In this document: positions 9,958 to 18,922 of the stretch, in pieces | How the letters are laid out: each line of letters starts with the position of its first letter | Numbering within the stretch: the stretch's first letter is position 1 | Assembly (NCBI RefSeq): GCF_900104525.1 | Contig: NZ_LT629711.1 | Span: 992,001 to 1,056,000 of the forward strand | DNA: 64,000 nt | Origin: Pedococcus dokdonensis | Lineage (GTDB): Bacteria; Actinomycetota; Actinomycetes; Actinomycetales; Dermatophilaceae | Direction of reading: 5' to 3' | The notes under the pieces: generated by a model | Databases searched by the model: none | What the model was told of the DNA's origin: nothing | What the model saw: only the letters and a program-made list of their open reading frames with translations | Position numbers and translations under genes: made by a program

Positions 9958-10625
9958 GACGACGTCTTCTCGTAGGGCTTGGCCTCGAACGTCCCGACCG
10001 CGGCCCGAGTGGGGTCGCGCCAGTCGACCGTGTCGTCGATGCTCGCCTGCCGGAAGGTGTGGCGGTATGCCGCGACGCGCACCGACGCGGGCACCGGCTG
10101 TCCGGGTGCCTGTCTCCACACGAACGCCAGGGTGTAGGTGAGCCCTGGCGCCAGGTCACCCATGGGCTCGGCATCATCGGCGACGAGGATCGTGTCGGGA
10201 GCCAGCGCGTCGCTCTGGGGCTCGGGGTCCTTCCCGAACGGCCTCGTGACGCCGGGGACCCCCTCGATCCTGAGCAGGTCCTGCAGGGCGTCGTACTTCG
10301 GGACCGACCGCTCCTCGTCGGTGGACGAGACCTTCGCGAAGACCACGACGTAGCGGCCGTCGATCTTGGCAGCCTGCGGCACGCCCAGGTCGTCGCCGTA
10401 GCGGACCTTGGTCACGGTCAGCCGGATCGGCTCCACGTCGCGTGGCACGTCGATCGCGAGTGCCGGGGTGGCTTCGGCCGGCTGTGACCGCAGACCGCCG
10501 AACGGGAACGACGCGACGAGCACCAGGAGGAAGGCGCCCAACAGCCACTGGCGCACCGTCAGGGTGCCCAGCCACCCCCGCGCCCTGCCCCACCAGCCGG
10601 ACAGCTCCGGCACCTGCGTCCCCAC
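9954..10625 (-). CDS. Membrane-anchored extracytoplasmic protein, first gene of the operon
   Basis: A 223-residue protein with a hydrophobic helix at about residues 26-42 (WLLGAFLLVLVASFPFG) after a 25-residue Trp/Arg-rich cytoplasmic tail, then a soluble beta-rich domain. It has no cysteines, unlike its two operon partners. The family is not recognised. The start is placed at GTG 10625 because a TAGCAT box ends eight bases upstream, consistent with a leaderless mRNA; TTG 10634 is in frame but overlaps that box. Together with the two downstream genes and the facing 8-TM protein it may form an envelope complex (inference). Confidence 0.75.
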   Translation of the reverse strand: MGTQVPELSGWWGRARGWLGTLTVRQWLLGAFLLVLVASFPFGGLRSQPAEATPALAIDVPRDVEPIRLTVTKVRYGDDLGVPQAAKIDGRYVVVFAKVSSTDEERSVPKYDALQDLLRIEGVPGVTRPFGKDPEPQSDALAPDTILVADDAEPMGDLAPGLTYTLAFVWRQAPGQPVPASVRVAAYRHTFRQASIDDTVDWRDPTRAAVGTFEAKPYEKTSS

Positions 10626-10633
10626 GGGCGCCA

Positions 10634-10639
10634 ATGCTA
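10634..10639 (-). promoter_or_regulatory. Candidate -10 box of the three-gene anchored-protein operon
   Basis: TAGCAT on the minus strand, eight bases upstream of GTG 10625. It is part of the leaderless pattern seen across this window. Confidence 0.4.
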
Positions 10640-10686
10640 GCGCTGTCCGTACCGGGCGCTACGCTGCCGCTGAGGCCTTGACGCCC

Positions 10687-10714
10687 TTGACGCCATCGTC
10701 GATGGTGCTAACGA
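10687..10714 (+). promoter_or_regulatory. Promoter and palindromic operator of the RES toxin-antitoxin pair
   Basis: TTGACG (10687-10692) and TAACGA (10709-10714) are separated by 16 bases. The spacer holds the perfect palindrome CCATCGTCGATGG (10693-10705). An operator between -35 and -10 fits the autorepression usual for type II toxin-antitoxin operons. Confidence 0.5.
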
Positions 10715-10742
10715 GGTGCCGGGCGACCGACCAGGAGGATCC

Positions 10743-11288
10743 ATGCAGCCACCCACCCGCACCACGACGGGCGTCGAGGCGCTCACCGAGGCGGTCCGGG
10801 CCCGCGTCGAACAGCGGGCTGCGGAGCTGGCCGAGCAGGGCCGGTCACTCGAGCTCGGCGACGTCGATGCGCTGGCCGACCGCATGGTGGCCGCGCTCCC
10901 GACCGTGCACCCCCTCGACCAGCCACTGGGGCCGTTCTACGACACGACCGGCCTCGTGGCGTGGCTCGGCATCTCACGCCAGGCGCTGTTCGACCGGGTG
11001 CGCCGCGGCACGGTGCTGGCCTGCCGCACCGCCGACGGACACCTCGTCTACCCGTCGCTCCAGTTCGGTCGCAACGGCGTCGTGCGGCCCGGAGTGCAGG
11101 ACGCGGTCGGGGCCTTCGTCCGCAGGGGAGTGGACGGCTGGTCGATCGGGGCCTGGCTCACCACCCCCTCGACGGTCTTCGACGGTCACAGCGCGGTCGA
11201 CTACCTCGTCGTGCACCGGTCCTCGTCGACCTCGGTCGCGCGGGTCGCCACCGCCGCCGCCAACGACGCCGCTCAGTGGGCTGCATGA
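10743..11288 (+). CDS. Antitoxin partner of the RES toxin (MbcA/Xre-like)
   Basis: A 181-residue protein directly upstream of, and overlapping, a RES-domain gene; this arrangement is the hallmark of RES/Xre type II toxin-antitoxin systems such as MbcTA. Residues about 65-90 (GLVAWLGISRQALFDRVRRG) look like a helix-turn-helix, and the C-terminal half would bind the toxin. At 181 aa it is longer than typical antitoxins (110-150), with an added N-terminal helical region. ATG 10743 has AGGAGG five bases upstream (10733-10738). The operator in its promoter suggests it represses its own operon. The antitoxin role rests on context plus the HTH. Confidence 0.75.
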   Translation: MQPPTRTTTGVEALTEAVRARVEQRAAELAEQGRSLELGDVDALADRMVAALPTVHPLDQPLGPFYDTTGLVAWLGISRQALFDRVRRGTVLACRTADGHLVYPSLQFGRNGVVRPGVQDAVGAFVRRGVDGWSIGAWLTTPSTVFDGHSAVDYLVVHRSSSTSVARVATAAANDAAQWAA

Positions 11289-11920
11289 CGTCGCGCGAGC
11301 GCACCGCGCTGGGACTTCCGCCCGCCTCGCTGGCCGGCTTCCCGGCCTACGCCGTGGGCGCTGACACCGACCTGTTCCGGGCGCACGCGCGTGCGCTGGG
11401 TCCGTGGTGGTTCGGCAACGACGGGGCCGGCCGGTTCGACCTGCGGCCGCCGCGTGGCACCTGCTACGTCGCGCTCGACCCCCTGAGCGCGCTCCGTGAG
11501 CGGCTCGGGCCGGTGCTCGGCGGCTCTGCCGCAGTGCCCGAGGGGGTGCTCGAGGAGTGCGTGGTGTCCCGCCTGCGCCTCCCGGTGTCGCGAGAGGTGG
11601 CTGACACGCAGCACCGTGGCGCGGCCGCTTTCGGTGTGACGCGCGAGCTGGAGTCGACCGTCCCCTACGCCGTGCCGCAGGCCTGGGCGCAGGCCTTCGA
11701 CGACGCGGGTCTCGGTGGCGTGCGCTACGGCCCGCGGTTCACCCCGGGCGACTCCAGTGCGGTGGCCCTCTTCGACGAGCAGGGCACGGCTGACTGGCCG
11801 GTCGACGCGGATCCCGTGCCGGCGCAACAGGTCCCGGGTGCCCCGGCTGCACTGCCGAGTCCACGACGGGGTGACCTCACCGTGGTGCGTCCTCCGCGCA
11901 CGCGCACGACGAGGGACTAG
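11285..11920 (+). CDS. RES-domain toxin, NAD-degrading
   Basis: RES-domain proteins (MbcT is the type example) degrade intracellular NAD+. The 211-residue product shows the family pattern: LFRAHARALGPWWFGNDGAG near residue 31 and GRFDLRPPRGTCYVALDP near residue 49, with the conserved arginines, then ALRERLG with the conserved glutamate. The C-terminal third holds GLGGVRYGPRFTPGDSSAVALF. ATG 11285 overlaps the antitoxin stop as ATGA, so the toxin is made in step with the antitoxin. The last 40 residues are Pro/Arg-rich and probably disordered. Longer in-frame starts lie inside the antitoxin gene and are rejected. Confidence 0.85.
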   Translation: MTSRERTALGLPPASLAGFPAYAVGADTDLFRAHARALGPWWFGNDGAGRFDLRPPRGTCYVALDPLSALRERLGPVLGGSAAVPEGVLEECVVSRLRLPVSREVADTQHRGAAAFGVTRELESTVPYAVPQAWAQAFDDAGLGGVRYGPRFTPGDSSAVALFDEQGTADWPVDADPVPAQQVPGAPAALPSPRRGDLTVVRPPRTRTTRD

Positions 11921-11930
11921 CCAGCCGGGT

Positions 11931-12551
11931 TCAGTGTCGGACGACGCCAGGGCCGTGGTTCCAGACCCGGATGGCCGGTTGCTCCCGCTCGAACTGCAGC
12001 ACGCTCACCGACCCCGCGTCCAGCAGCAGCTGTGCGCCCAGCCGTGGTTCCTGGCGCAGGAAGACACTGGCCAGCACCCGCAGGCAGTGACCGTGCCCGA
12101 CCAGCGCGACGTCACCCTCGGCCATGGCGGCCACGGCCCGCTTCACGACGCGCGAGGCCCGGGCCGCCACCTCCTCCACGGTCTCGCCCGGGGTGTCGCC
12201 AGCGGGCACTCCGTCGCGGAAGACGGTCCAGTCGTAGCCGAGCTGCTCGCGGATCTGCGCCGTCGTCAGGCCTTCGTAGGCGCCGTAGTCCCACTCGAGC
12301 AGGTCGTCGTCGATCTCGGGTGTCAGCCCCGCGAGCTCGGCGGTGCGGCGCGCCCGGTGCAGCGACGAGCTGAGGGTCAGGACGAAGTCGTAGTCGGCGA
12401 CGAGCCGGCCGGACTGCCGGGCCAGCTCCTCACCGTGCTCGGTGAGGGGGATGTCCGTCCGGCCGGTGTGCTGCCCCGACCGCGACCACTCGGTCTCGCC
12501 GTGACGCAGGAGGACGAGCCGACCATCTGGTGTCGCGGGCGGTGAGCTCAC
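11931..12551 (-). CDS. Histidine phosphatase (phosphoglycerate mutase-like) family protein
   Basis: Branch-2-like single-domain phosphatase of the PGM superfamily. The catalytic LVLLRHGETEW motif is at residues 12-22, SSLHRARRTAELAG near 62, the acid pair EWDYGAYEG near 86 and the second catalytic histidine in ALVGHGHCLRVLA near 150. Length 206 aa fits bacterial GpmB/CobC-like phosphatases; the substrate cannot be told from sequence. It is divergent from phzF with 26 bases between the starts. Start GTG 12551 has a CAGACT hexamer six bases upstream, a weaker version of the leaderless pattern. Confidence 0.88.
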   Translation of the reverse strand: MSSPPATPDGRLVLLRHGETEWSRSGQHTGRTDIPLTEHGEELARQSGRLVADYDFVLTLSSSLHRARRTAELAGLTPEIDDDLLEWDYGAYEGLTTAQIREQLGYDWTVFRDGVPAGDTPGETVEEVAARASRVVKRAVAAMAEGDVALVGHGHCLRVLASVFLRQEPRLGAQLLLDAGSVSVLQFEREQPAIRVWNHGPGVVRH

Positions 12552-12577
12552 AGGGGCAGTCTGACAGAGTGGGCGAC

Positions 12578-13423
12578 ATGCGCCTGAGGTACCGACTGCT
12601 CAACGTCTTCGCCCACGCGGACGACCCGTTCTCGGGCAACCCCCTGTGCGTCTTCGAGGACGGCAGCCAGCTGTCCGACGAGCAGATGCTCGGGCTGGCC
12701 CGCCAGTTCAACCTCTCCGAGACCACCTTCCTGGTGCCGCCGGCCGACGGTGCCGATGCGGGCGTGCGGATCTTCACGACCTCGTTCGAGATGCCGTTCG
12801 CCGGGCACCCCACCCTCGGCACCGCGCACGTGGCGCGCGAGCTGCACGGACTCGGCGACACCCTCGGCCTGTCGATGCCGGCCGGAACCATTCCCGTGAC
12901 GGCGGACGGCGAGCGGTGGACCCTGACCGCCAACCGGGGTCGCATCGAAGCAGATCTGGTCGTCGAGGACGTCGCGCAGGCTCTGGGCCTCATGCCGGAG
13001 GACCTGGTGGGGCCGGTGCAGCAGGTGAGCGTCGGCACCTCCCAGGTGATCGCCCGTGCGGCCTCCGTCGAGGCCGTGCGCCGCGCCCGCGTCAGGCCCG
13101 ACCTGCTCGGTGGGTATGCCGGGATGGGCGCCAACGGTGGCGAGACACTCGTCTACGTCTGGGCACCCGCGGGGGAGGCCAGCATCGAGGCGAGGGCCCT
13201 GATCAGCGACGGGCAGGCCGTGTCGGAGGATCCGGCGACCGGATCGGCGTGCTCGAACCTCGGGGCCTGGCTGGTGGCTCAGGGCCGCTCCGGCCGCTGG
13301 ACGGTCCGCCAGGGTGAGCACGTGTCCCGGCCCTCGTCGCTCGAGCTGGAGGTCACCGCCGACGGCACGGTCACCGTCGGTGGCCTGGTCCGGGCCGTCG
13401 GGTCGGGGGAGGTCGAGCTCTGA
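12578..13423 (+). CDS. PhzF family isomerase
   Basis: PhzF-type fold, named after the phenazine enzyme that isomerises trans-2,3-dihydro-3-hydroxyanthranilate; most homologues outside phenazine clusters have unknown substrates. The 281-residue product has FSGNPLCVF near residue 18, the catalytic-glutamate segment NLSETTFL near 45, MPFAGHPTLGTAH near 70 and SEDPATGSACSNLG near 217. No other phenazine genes are present. It is the first gene of a three-gene unit with DUF1697 and osmC, each joined by a TGATG overlap, so a shared stress or detoxification role is plausible but unproven. Confidence 0.9.
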   Translation: MRLRYRLLNVFAHADDPFSGNPLCVFEDGSQLSDEQMLGLARQFNLSETTFLVPPADGADAGVRIFTTSFEMPFAGHPTLGTAHVARELHGLGDTLGLSMPAGTIPVTADGERWTLTANRGRIEADLVVEDVAQALGLMPEDLVGPVQQVSVGTSQVIARAASVEAVRRARVRPDLLGGYAGMGANGGETLVYVWAPAGEASIEARALISDGQAVSEDPATGSACSNLGAWLVAQGRSGRWTVRQGEHVSRPSSLELEVTADGTVTVGGLVRAVGSGEVEL

Positions 13424-13962
13424 TGCCGGGCTACGTCGTGTTCCTCCGGGCCGTCAATGTCGGCAAGCGTCAGCTGAAGATGGCCGACGCTCGGAAGGTG
13501 TTGTCGGACAACGACTTCGGCGACGTCGAGTCCCACATCCAGACCGGCAACTTCTTCCTGACCTCGCCACTGCGCAGCGTTGCCAAGCTCGAGAGCCACG
13601 TCGGCGAGGTGCTCTCGGCCCATGCCGGTTTCGACATCCTCGCGATCGCGCGCAAGCCGGCGGAGCTGGTGGCGCTCGTGCAGGAGGTGGACGGCACACC
13701 GGAGAAGCTGAAGGGTGAGACCAGTCGCTACGTGAGCTTCTGCAGCACCGCGCCGACCGCCGCCGCGACCAGGGAGCTGCACGCCCAGGAGGTCGAGCGC
13801 GAGCGCGCCACCGTCATCGGCAAGGATGTGCTCATGGAGTTCGCAGTGCCGTTCAACGAAGCCAAGCTCACCGGCGCCCGGGTCGAGAAGATCCTGGGGG
13901 TGCCGGGGACGGCCCGGAACATGACCGTCGTCCGCGCGTTGGCGCAGAAGTGGGGAGCCTGA
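13423..13962 (+). CDS. DUF1697 family protein
   Basis: A 179-residue protein matching the DUF1697 pattern: YVVFLRAVNVGKRQLKMADARKVL at the N-terminus, HIQTGNFFLTS near residue 38 and the C-terminal ARNMTVVRALA. Function unknown. The ATG overlaps the phzF stop (TGATG), and its own stop overlaps the osmC ATG in the same way. It is probably cytoplasmic, with no signal or TM segment. Confidence 0.85.
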   Translation: MPGYVVFLRAVNVGKRQLKMADARKVLSDNDFGDVESHIQTGNFFLTSPLRSVAKLESHVGEVLSAHAGFDILAIARKPAELVALVQEVDGTPEKLKGETSRYVSFCSTAPTAAATRELHAQEVERERATVIGKDVLMEFAVPFNEAKLTGARVEKILGVPGTARNMTVVRALAQKWGA

Positions 13963-14411
13963 TGGCAGCAGAGACCGGCGGCACGGGCACAGGACACCGG
14001 TCCGTGTCGATGACCCGCTTGGAGAAGGGTCTCTACGAGGTGCGCAACGTGCGTGGCGGCACGATGCGGCTCGGGGGCGGCGGTGACACCGAGGACTTCA
14101 CGCCGGTCGAGCTCCTGCTCGCCGCCATCGCCGGGTGCAGCGCGACCGACGTCGACTTCATCACCACCAAGCGGGTCGACCCGCTCGAGTACACGGTGGA
14201 TGCGGCGGGGGAGAAGGTCAAGGACGACAGCGGCAACCACATGGAGGGGTTGGCCGTGACGTTCCACGTGACCTTCCCCGACGGTCCGGACGGTGACCGC
14301 GCACGGGAGATGCTGCCCAAGGCCATCGCGATGTCGCACGACCGCCTGTGCACCGTCACCCGCACCGTCGTGCGCGGCACCCCGATCGAGAGCGAGCTGG
14401 CTGACCAGTAG
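13962..14411 (+). CDS. OsmC family peroxiredoxin-like protein
   Basis: OsmC/Ohr-fold thiol peroxidases reduce organic hydroperoxides with a pair of cysteines. Here they sit in AIAGCSATDVDF (Cys near residue 65) and HDRLCTVTRTV (Cys near 133), at the family positions. The 149-residue length is normal. The start ATG 13962 overlaps the DUF1697 stop (TGATG); an upstream in-frame GTG would lie inside DUF1697. It is the last gene of the phzF-DUF1697-osmC unit and converges with a DHFR-like gene 26 bases away. Confidence 0.9.
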   Translation: MAAETGGTGTGHRSVSMTRLEKGLYEVRNVRGGTMRLGGGGDTEDFTPVELLLAAIAGCSATDVDFITTKRVDPLEYTVDAAGEKVKDDSGNHMEGLAVTFHVTFPDGPDGDRAREMLPKAIAMSHDRLCTVTRTVVRGTPIESELADQ

Positions 14412-14437
14412 GCGTAGCGGTCCAGCCGTCCGGCTGC

Positions 14438-14998
14438 CTACGCGCCTGGGGTCAGGTAGCGCAGGTAGACCACGCCGTCACCGAAGGTGTGCTGCTCCAC
14501 GAGCTGGAGGCGCACCGTGAGGTCGCGGGGGAGCGCCGGGATCCCCCCGCCGACCGAGACCGGGTGGAGGTAGAGCGACACCTCGTCGACGAGGCCGGCT
14601 CGGAACGCCTCGGCCGCGAGGGTCGGACCGCCGATGCCGAGGTCGGCCGTCGCCGTCGCCTTGCGGTGGTGCAGGCCGGCGGAGTCGAACGACCGAACCA
14701 GCTCAGTGCGCGGTGTCTCGGCCCCCTCGAGGGAGCTGGACACCACCACCTTGTCGGCTGCCTGCCAGATCTGCCGGTACTCCGCAGACACGGGCTGCTC
14801 GTCGGGCTCGGGCCTGCCGGCCCAGTAGCGCATGACGTCGTACATCCGGCGGCCGTAGACGTAGGTCCCGATCGTGCGTTCCCGGTCGTTGACGAAGGCG
14901 TGCACCTCGTCGCTCGGGGCAGCCCAGGCGAAATCGCCGTCCGCGTCGACGGTGTAGCCGTCGAGCGACGCGATCGCGGAGTAGAGCAGCCTGGCCAC
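14438..14998 (-). CDS. Dihydrofolate reductase-like (RibD C-terminal domain) protein
   Basis: A stand-alone RibD_C/DHFR-fold NADPH reductase. Signatures are LLYSAIASLDGYTVDADG at the N-terminus, YVYGRRMYDVMRYW near residue 46 and the cofactor-binding DLGIGGPTLAAEAFRAGLVDE near 120. The 186-residue size fits the YwjB/YyaP group, whose substrates are unknown; it is not the classical FolA. It lies nine bases downstream of kbl on the same strand and may be co-transcribed with tdh-kbl. Confidence 0.88.
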   Translation of the reverse strand: MARLLYSAIASLDGYTVDADGDFAWAAPSDEVHAFVNDRERTIGTYVYGRRMYDVMRYWAGRPEPDEQPVSAEYRQIWQAADKVVVSSSLEGAETPRTELVRSFDSAGLHHRKATATADLGIGGPTLAAEAFRAGLVDEVSLYLHPVSVGGGIPALPRDLTVRLQLVEQHTFGDGVVYLRYLTPGA

Positions 14999-15007
14999 GC
15001 CGACCCC

Positions 15008-16216
<1,209 letters not shown>

Positions 16217-16219
16217 CGC

Positions 16220-17269
16220 TCAGCTCCAATCCATGATGACCTTGCCGCACTGCCCGGAGCGGGCGGCGGCGAAGGCGTCCTGCCACTGGTCGGCAGAGAG
16301 GCGGTGGGTGATGACCGACGCGATCCGGTCGCGCAGCACGGGGGAGTTCCCGAGCATCGAGCTCATCGCGTACCAGGTGTCGTACATCTCGCGGCCGTAG
16401 ATCCCCTTGATCGTGATCATGTGGGTGATCACCCGGCCCCAGTCGATGGGGAACGGGTCCTTGGGCAGTCCCAGCATGGCGACCCGGCCGCCGTGGTTCA
16501 TGTGCGCCAGCATGTCCTCGACGGCGCTGGGCACGCCCGACATCTCCAGGCCGACGTCGAACCCTTCCCGCATCCCGAGCTGGGCCATCGCCTCGCCGAG
16601 GTCCGAGGTCGCGGCGTTGACGACCAGGTCGGCCCCGGCATCCCTGGCCAGCGCCAGCCGGTAGTCGCTGACGTCGGTCACGACGACGTGGCGCGCCCCG
16701 ACGTGGCGCGCCAGCGCGGCCGCCATGACCCCGATCGGTCCGGCTCCGGTGATCACCACGTCCTCACCGGCCATCGGGAACGACAGCGCCGTGTGGGTCG
16801 CGTTGCCCAACGGGTCGAAGACCGCGCCCAGGTCGGGGTCGAGGTCGTCGGGCTGCACCCAGACGTTCGAGGCCGGGATCACCACGAAGTCGGCGAACGC
16901 GCCGTCGCGGTTCACCCCGATCCCCTTGGTGTGGATGCACATGTGCCGCCGCCCGGCCCGACAGTTGCGGCAGGTGCCGCACACGATGTGCCCCTCGCCG
17001 GACGCCCGCTGGCCCACCCTGACCGAGTCCACGTCCTCCCCGACCTCGACGACCTCGCCGTAGAACTCGTGGCCGATCGTCATCGGTGCCTTGACCGTCG
17101 AGGCGGCCCAGTCGTCCCACTGCTCCAGGTGCAGGTCGGTGCCACAGAGCCCGGCACGGAGCACGCGGATCTTCACGTCGTTCGGACCCGGTTGGGGTTC
17201 GGGCACGTCCACCATCTCGAGTCCGGGGCCGGCCTGGGTCTTCACGAGTGCTCGCACGCCGAACAACAT
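16220..17269 (-). CDS. tdh: L-threonine 3-dehydrogenase
   Basis: A zinc-dependent medium-chain dehydrogenase that oxidises L-threonine to 2-amino-3-oxobutyrate with NAD+. The 349-residue product has the catalytic zinc site AGLCGTDLHL and GHEFYGEVVEVGE, the structural-zinc cluster CGTCRNCRAGRRHMC near residue 95, and the nucleotide-binding GAGPIGVMAAALA near 172. ATG 17269 has a GGAGGG ribosome binding site; in-frame starts farther upstream are not used. With kbl it converts threonine to glycine plus acetyl-CoA. Confidence 0.95.
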   Translation of the reverse strand: MLFGVRALVKTQAGPGLEMVDVPEPQPGPNDVKIRVLRAGLCGTDLHLEQWDDWAASTVKAPMTIGHEFYGEVVEVGEDVDSVRVGQRASGEGHIVCGTCRNCRAGRRHMCIHTKGIGVNRDGAFADFVVIPASNVWVQPDDLDPDLGAVFDPLGNATHTALSFPMAGEDVVITGAGPIGVMAAALARHVGARHVVVTDVSDYRLALARDAGADLVVNAATSDLGEAMAQLGMREGFDVGLEMSGVPSAVEDMLAHMNHGGRVAMLGLPKDPFPIDWGRVITHMITIKGIYGREMYDTWYAMSSMLGNSPVLRDRIASVITHRLSADQWQDAFAAARSGQCGKVIMDWS

Positions 17270-17363
17270 AGTCGCCCCCTCCGAGGCCCCGGTATGCCGT
17301 GTGCCCTCCCCGGCCGGTCGTGCGGGGTGGTGACCGTGCGCGACCACGCGCGGCCACGCGGCA

Positions 17364-17369
17364 TACAGT
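17364..17369 (+). promoter_or_regulatory. Candidate -10 box, leaderless promoter of yciO
   Basis: TACAGT, six bases before ATG 17376. There is no Shine-Dalgarno sequence. It overlaps a GCATAC motif that recurs through the window. Confidence 0.45.
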
Positions 17370-17375
17370 CACTGC

Positions 17376-17996
17376 ATGGCCCGCTATCTCGACGTGCACC
17401 CCGTGGACCCCCAGCCGAGGGCCATCGGTCAGGCCGCCCAGCTGATCCGTGACGGCGGGTTGATCGCCTACCCGACCGACTCCGGCTACGCGCTCGGGTG
17501 CGCCCTCGGCAACCAGGAGGGCAAGGAGCGGATCGTGCGGATCCGACACCTCGACGACAAGCACCACTTCACCCTCGTCTGCGCCGACTTCGCCCAGCTC
17601 GGCCAGCTCGTGCACATCGACAACAAGGTCTTCCGCGCGGTCAAGGCCGCGACGCCCGGGCCCTACACCTTCATCCTCCCGGCGACCAAGGAAGTGCCTC
17701 GTCGGCTGCTGCACCCCAAGAAGAAGACCGTGGGGGTGCGCATCCCTGACAACCGCGTCGTGCAGGCGCTGCTGGCCGAGCTCGGCGAACCGGTGCTGTC
17801 GAGCACGCTGATCCTGCCCGACCAGACCGCCCCGATGACCGAGGGCTGGCTGGTCAAGGAGGAGCTCGACCACCAGGTCGACGCGGTGATCGACGCGGGG
17901 GAGTGCGGCACCGACCCCACCACCGTGGTCGACTTCTCGGACGGCGTCCCCGAGGTCACCCGCGTCGGGGCAGGAGATCCCACCCCCTTCGAGTGA
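17376..17996 (+). CDS. yciO: YciO/Sua5/YrdC family protein
   Basis: Threonylcarbamoyl-AMP synthase fold; Sua5/YrdC make the t6A precursor, and YciO is a diverged paralogue with weak or uncertain activity. The 206 residues follow E. coli YciO closely: LIAYPTDSGYALGC near residue 30, RIRHLDDKHHFTLVCADF near 53, the TPGPYTFILPATKEVPRRLL run near 92 and GVRIPDNRVVQALL near 124. The C-terminal end (VGAGDPTPFE) also matches. No Sua5 C-terminal domain is present. It is convergent with the aldo/keto reductase, leaving three bases between. Confidence 0.9.
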   Translation: MARYLDVHPVDPQPRAIGQAAQLIRDGGLIAYPTDSGYALGCALGNQEGKERIVRIRHLDDKHHFTLVCADFAQLGQLVHIDNKVFRAVKAATPGPYTFILPATKEVPRRLLHPKKKTVGVRIPDNRVVQALLAELGEPVLSSTLILPDQTAPMTEGWLVKEELDHQVDAVIDAGECGTDPTTVVDFSDGVPEVTRVGAGDPTPFE

Positions 17997-17999
17997 GGG

Positions 18000-18839
18000 C
18001 TACATCTCCTCGTGGGTGTCGGGGTCGCCGCCGAAGAGCCGCCCGTCCGGTCGTCCCAGGGCGGTGATCGCGGCCATCTCGTCGTCGCTGAGCTCGAACC
18101 CGAAGACGTCGAGGTTCTGGCGCTGGCGCTCTGGCGTCGCGGACTTGGGCAGGGGGAGCGAGCCGAGCTGGACGTGCCAGCGCAGGATCACCTGACCGGG
18201 GGTGACGTCGTGGGCCCGCGCCGCGTCGGCGACCGGCGGCTCGTCGAACGGAGCCTGCCGCTTGCCCATCGGGCTCCAGGCCTGCGTGCGGATGCCCAGC
18301 TCCTCGTTGACCGCCCGCATCTCCGCCTGCGGGAAATAGGGGTGCAGCTCGATCTGGTTGACCGCGGGCGTCACCCCGGACTCGTCGATGATGCGGCGCA
18401 GGTGCTGCTCGGTGAAGTTGCTGACGCCGATCGTGCGCACCAGGCCGTCGCGCTGGGCGTCGACCAGGGCGGCCCAGGCCTGCGGGTAGAGGTCCTGGCT
18501 GGGGTTCGGCCAGTGGATCAGGGCGAGGTCGATGCGCTCGACTCCCAAGCTCTGTGCGGAGTCCCGAAGTGACTGCAGCGCAGCGTCCTTCGCGTGGTGG
18601 CGGCCAGGGATCTTGGTCGCCACGGCCACCTGGTCACGGGGGAGTCCCGAGCGCCGGACCGCCTCGCCGACCTCGGTCTCGTTCTCGTAGTTCACCGCCG
18701 AGTCGAGCAGCCGGTAGCCGGCCTGCAGGGCGCTGACCATGGCACCGATCCCGTCCTCGCCCTTGAGCGGGTAGGTGCCGAAGCCGATCGACGGCAGGGT
18801 GCTGCCGTCGTTGAGCTGGTATGTCGGGGTGTCAGCCAT
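18000..18839 (-). CDS. Aldo/keto reductase
   Basis: An NADPH-dependent (beta/alpha)8 oxidoreductase of the AKR5/2,5-diketo-gluconate reductase type. The catalytic tetrad is readable: Asp and Tyr in LLDSAVNYENE (near 46-51), Lys in VATKIPGRHH (near 76) and His in LALIHWPNP (near 109). Cofactor residues follow in LPLPKSATPERQRQN near 230. Length 279 aa is normal. Physiological substrate unknown. ATG 18839 has TACGGT six bases upstream (leaderless pattern). It is divergent from the isochorismatase gene. Confidence 0.93.
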   Translation of the reverse strand: MADTPTYQLNDGSTLPSIGFGTYPLKGEDGIGAMVSALQAGYRLLDSAVNYENETEVGEAVRRSGLPRDQVAVATKIPGRHHAKDAALQSLRDSAQSLGVERIDLALIHWPNPSQDLYPQAWAALVDAQRDGLVRTIGVSNFTEQHLRRIIDESGVTPAVNQIELHPYFPQAEMRAVNEELGIRTQAWSPMGKRQAPFDEPPVADAARAHDVTPGQVILRWHVQLGSLPLPKSATPERQRQNLDVFGFELSDDEMAAITALGRPDGRLFGGDPDTHEEM

Positions 18840-18845
18840 GCGCCC

Positions 18846-18851
18846 ACCGTA
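18846..18851 (-). promoter_or_regulatory. Candidate -10 box, leaderless promoter of the aldo/keto reductase
   Basis: TACGGT on the minus strand, six bases before ATG 18839. Confidence 0.4.
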
Positions 18852-18922
18852 TCCACGGCGCCGGGTCGCCGCAGTGTCGGTGGTCGTGGATACGTTCGGG
18901 GCACCGACGAAAGGGGAGCGTC

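Noticed and set aside
11931..12551. Glycolytic phosphoglycerate mutase or CobC
   Set aside because: Only generic histidine phosphatase motifs are present and no cobalamin or glycolysis genes are nearby.
12578..13423. Part of a phenazine biosynthesis cluster
   Set aside because: No other phz genes; PhzF homologues are common outside such clusters.
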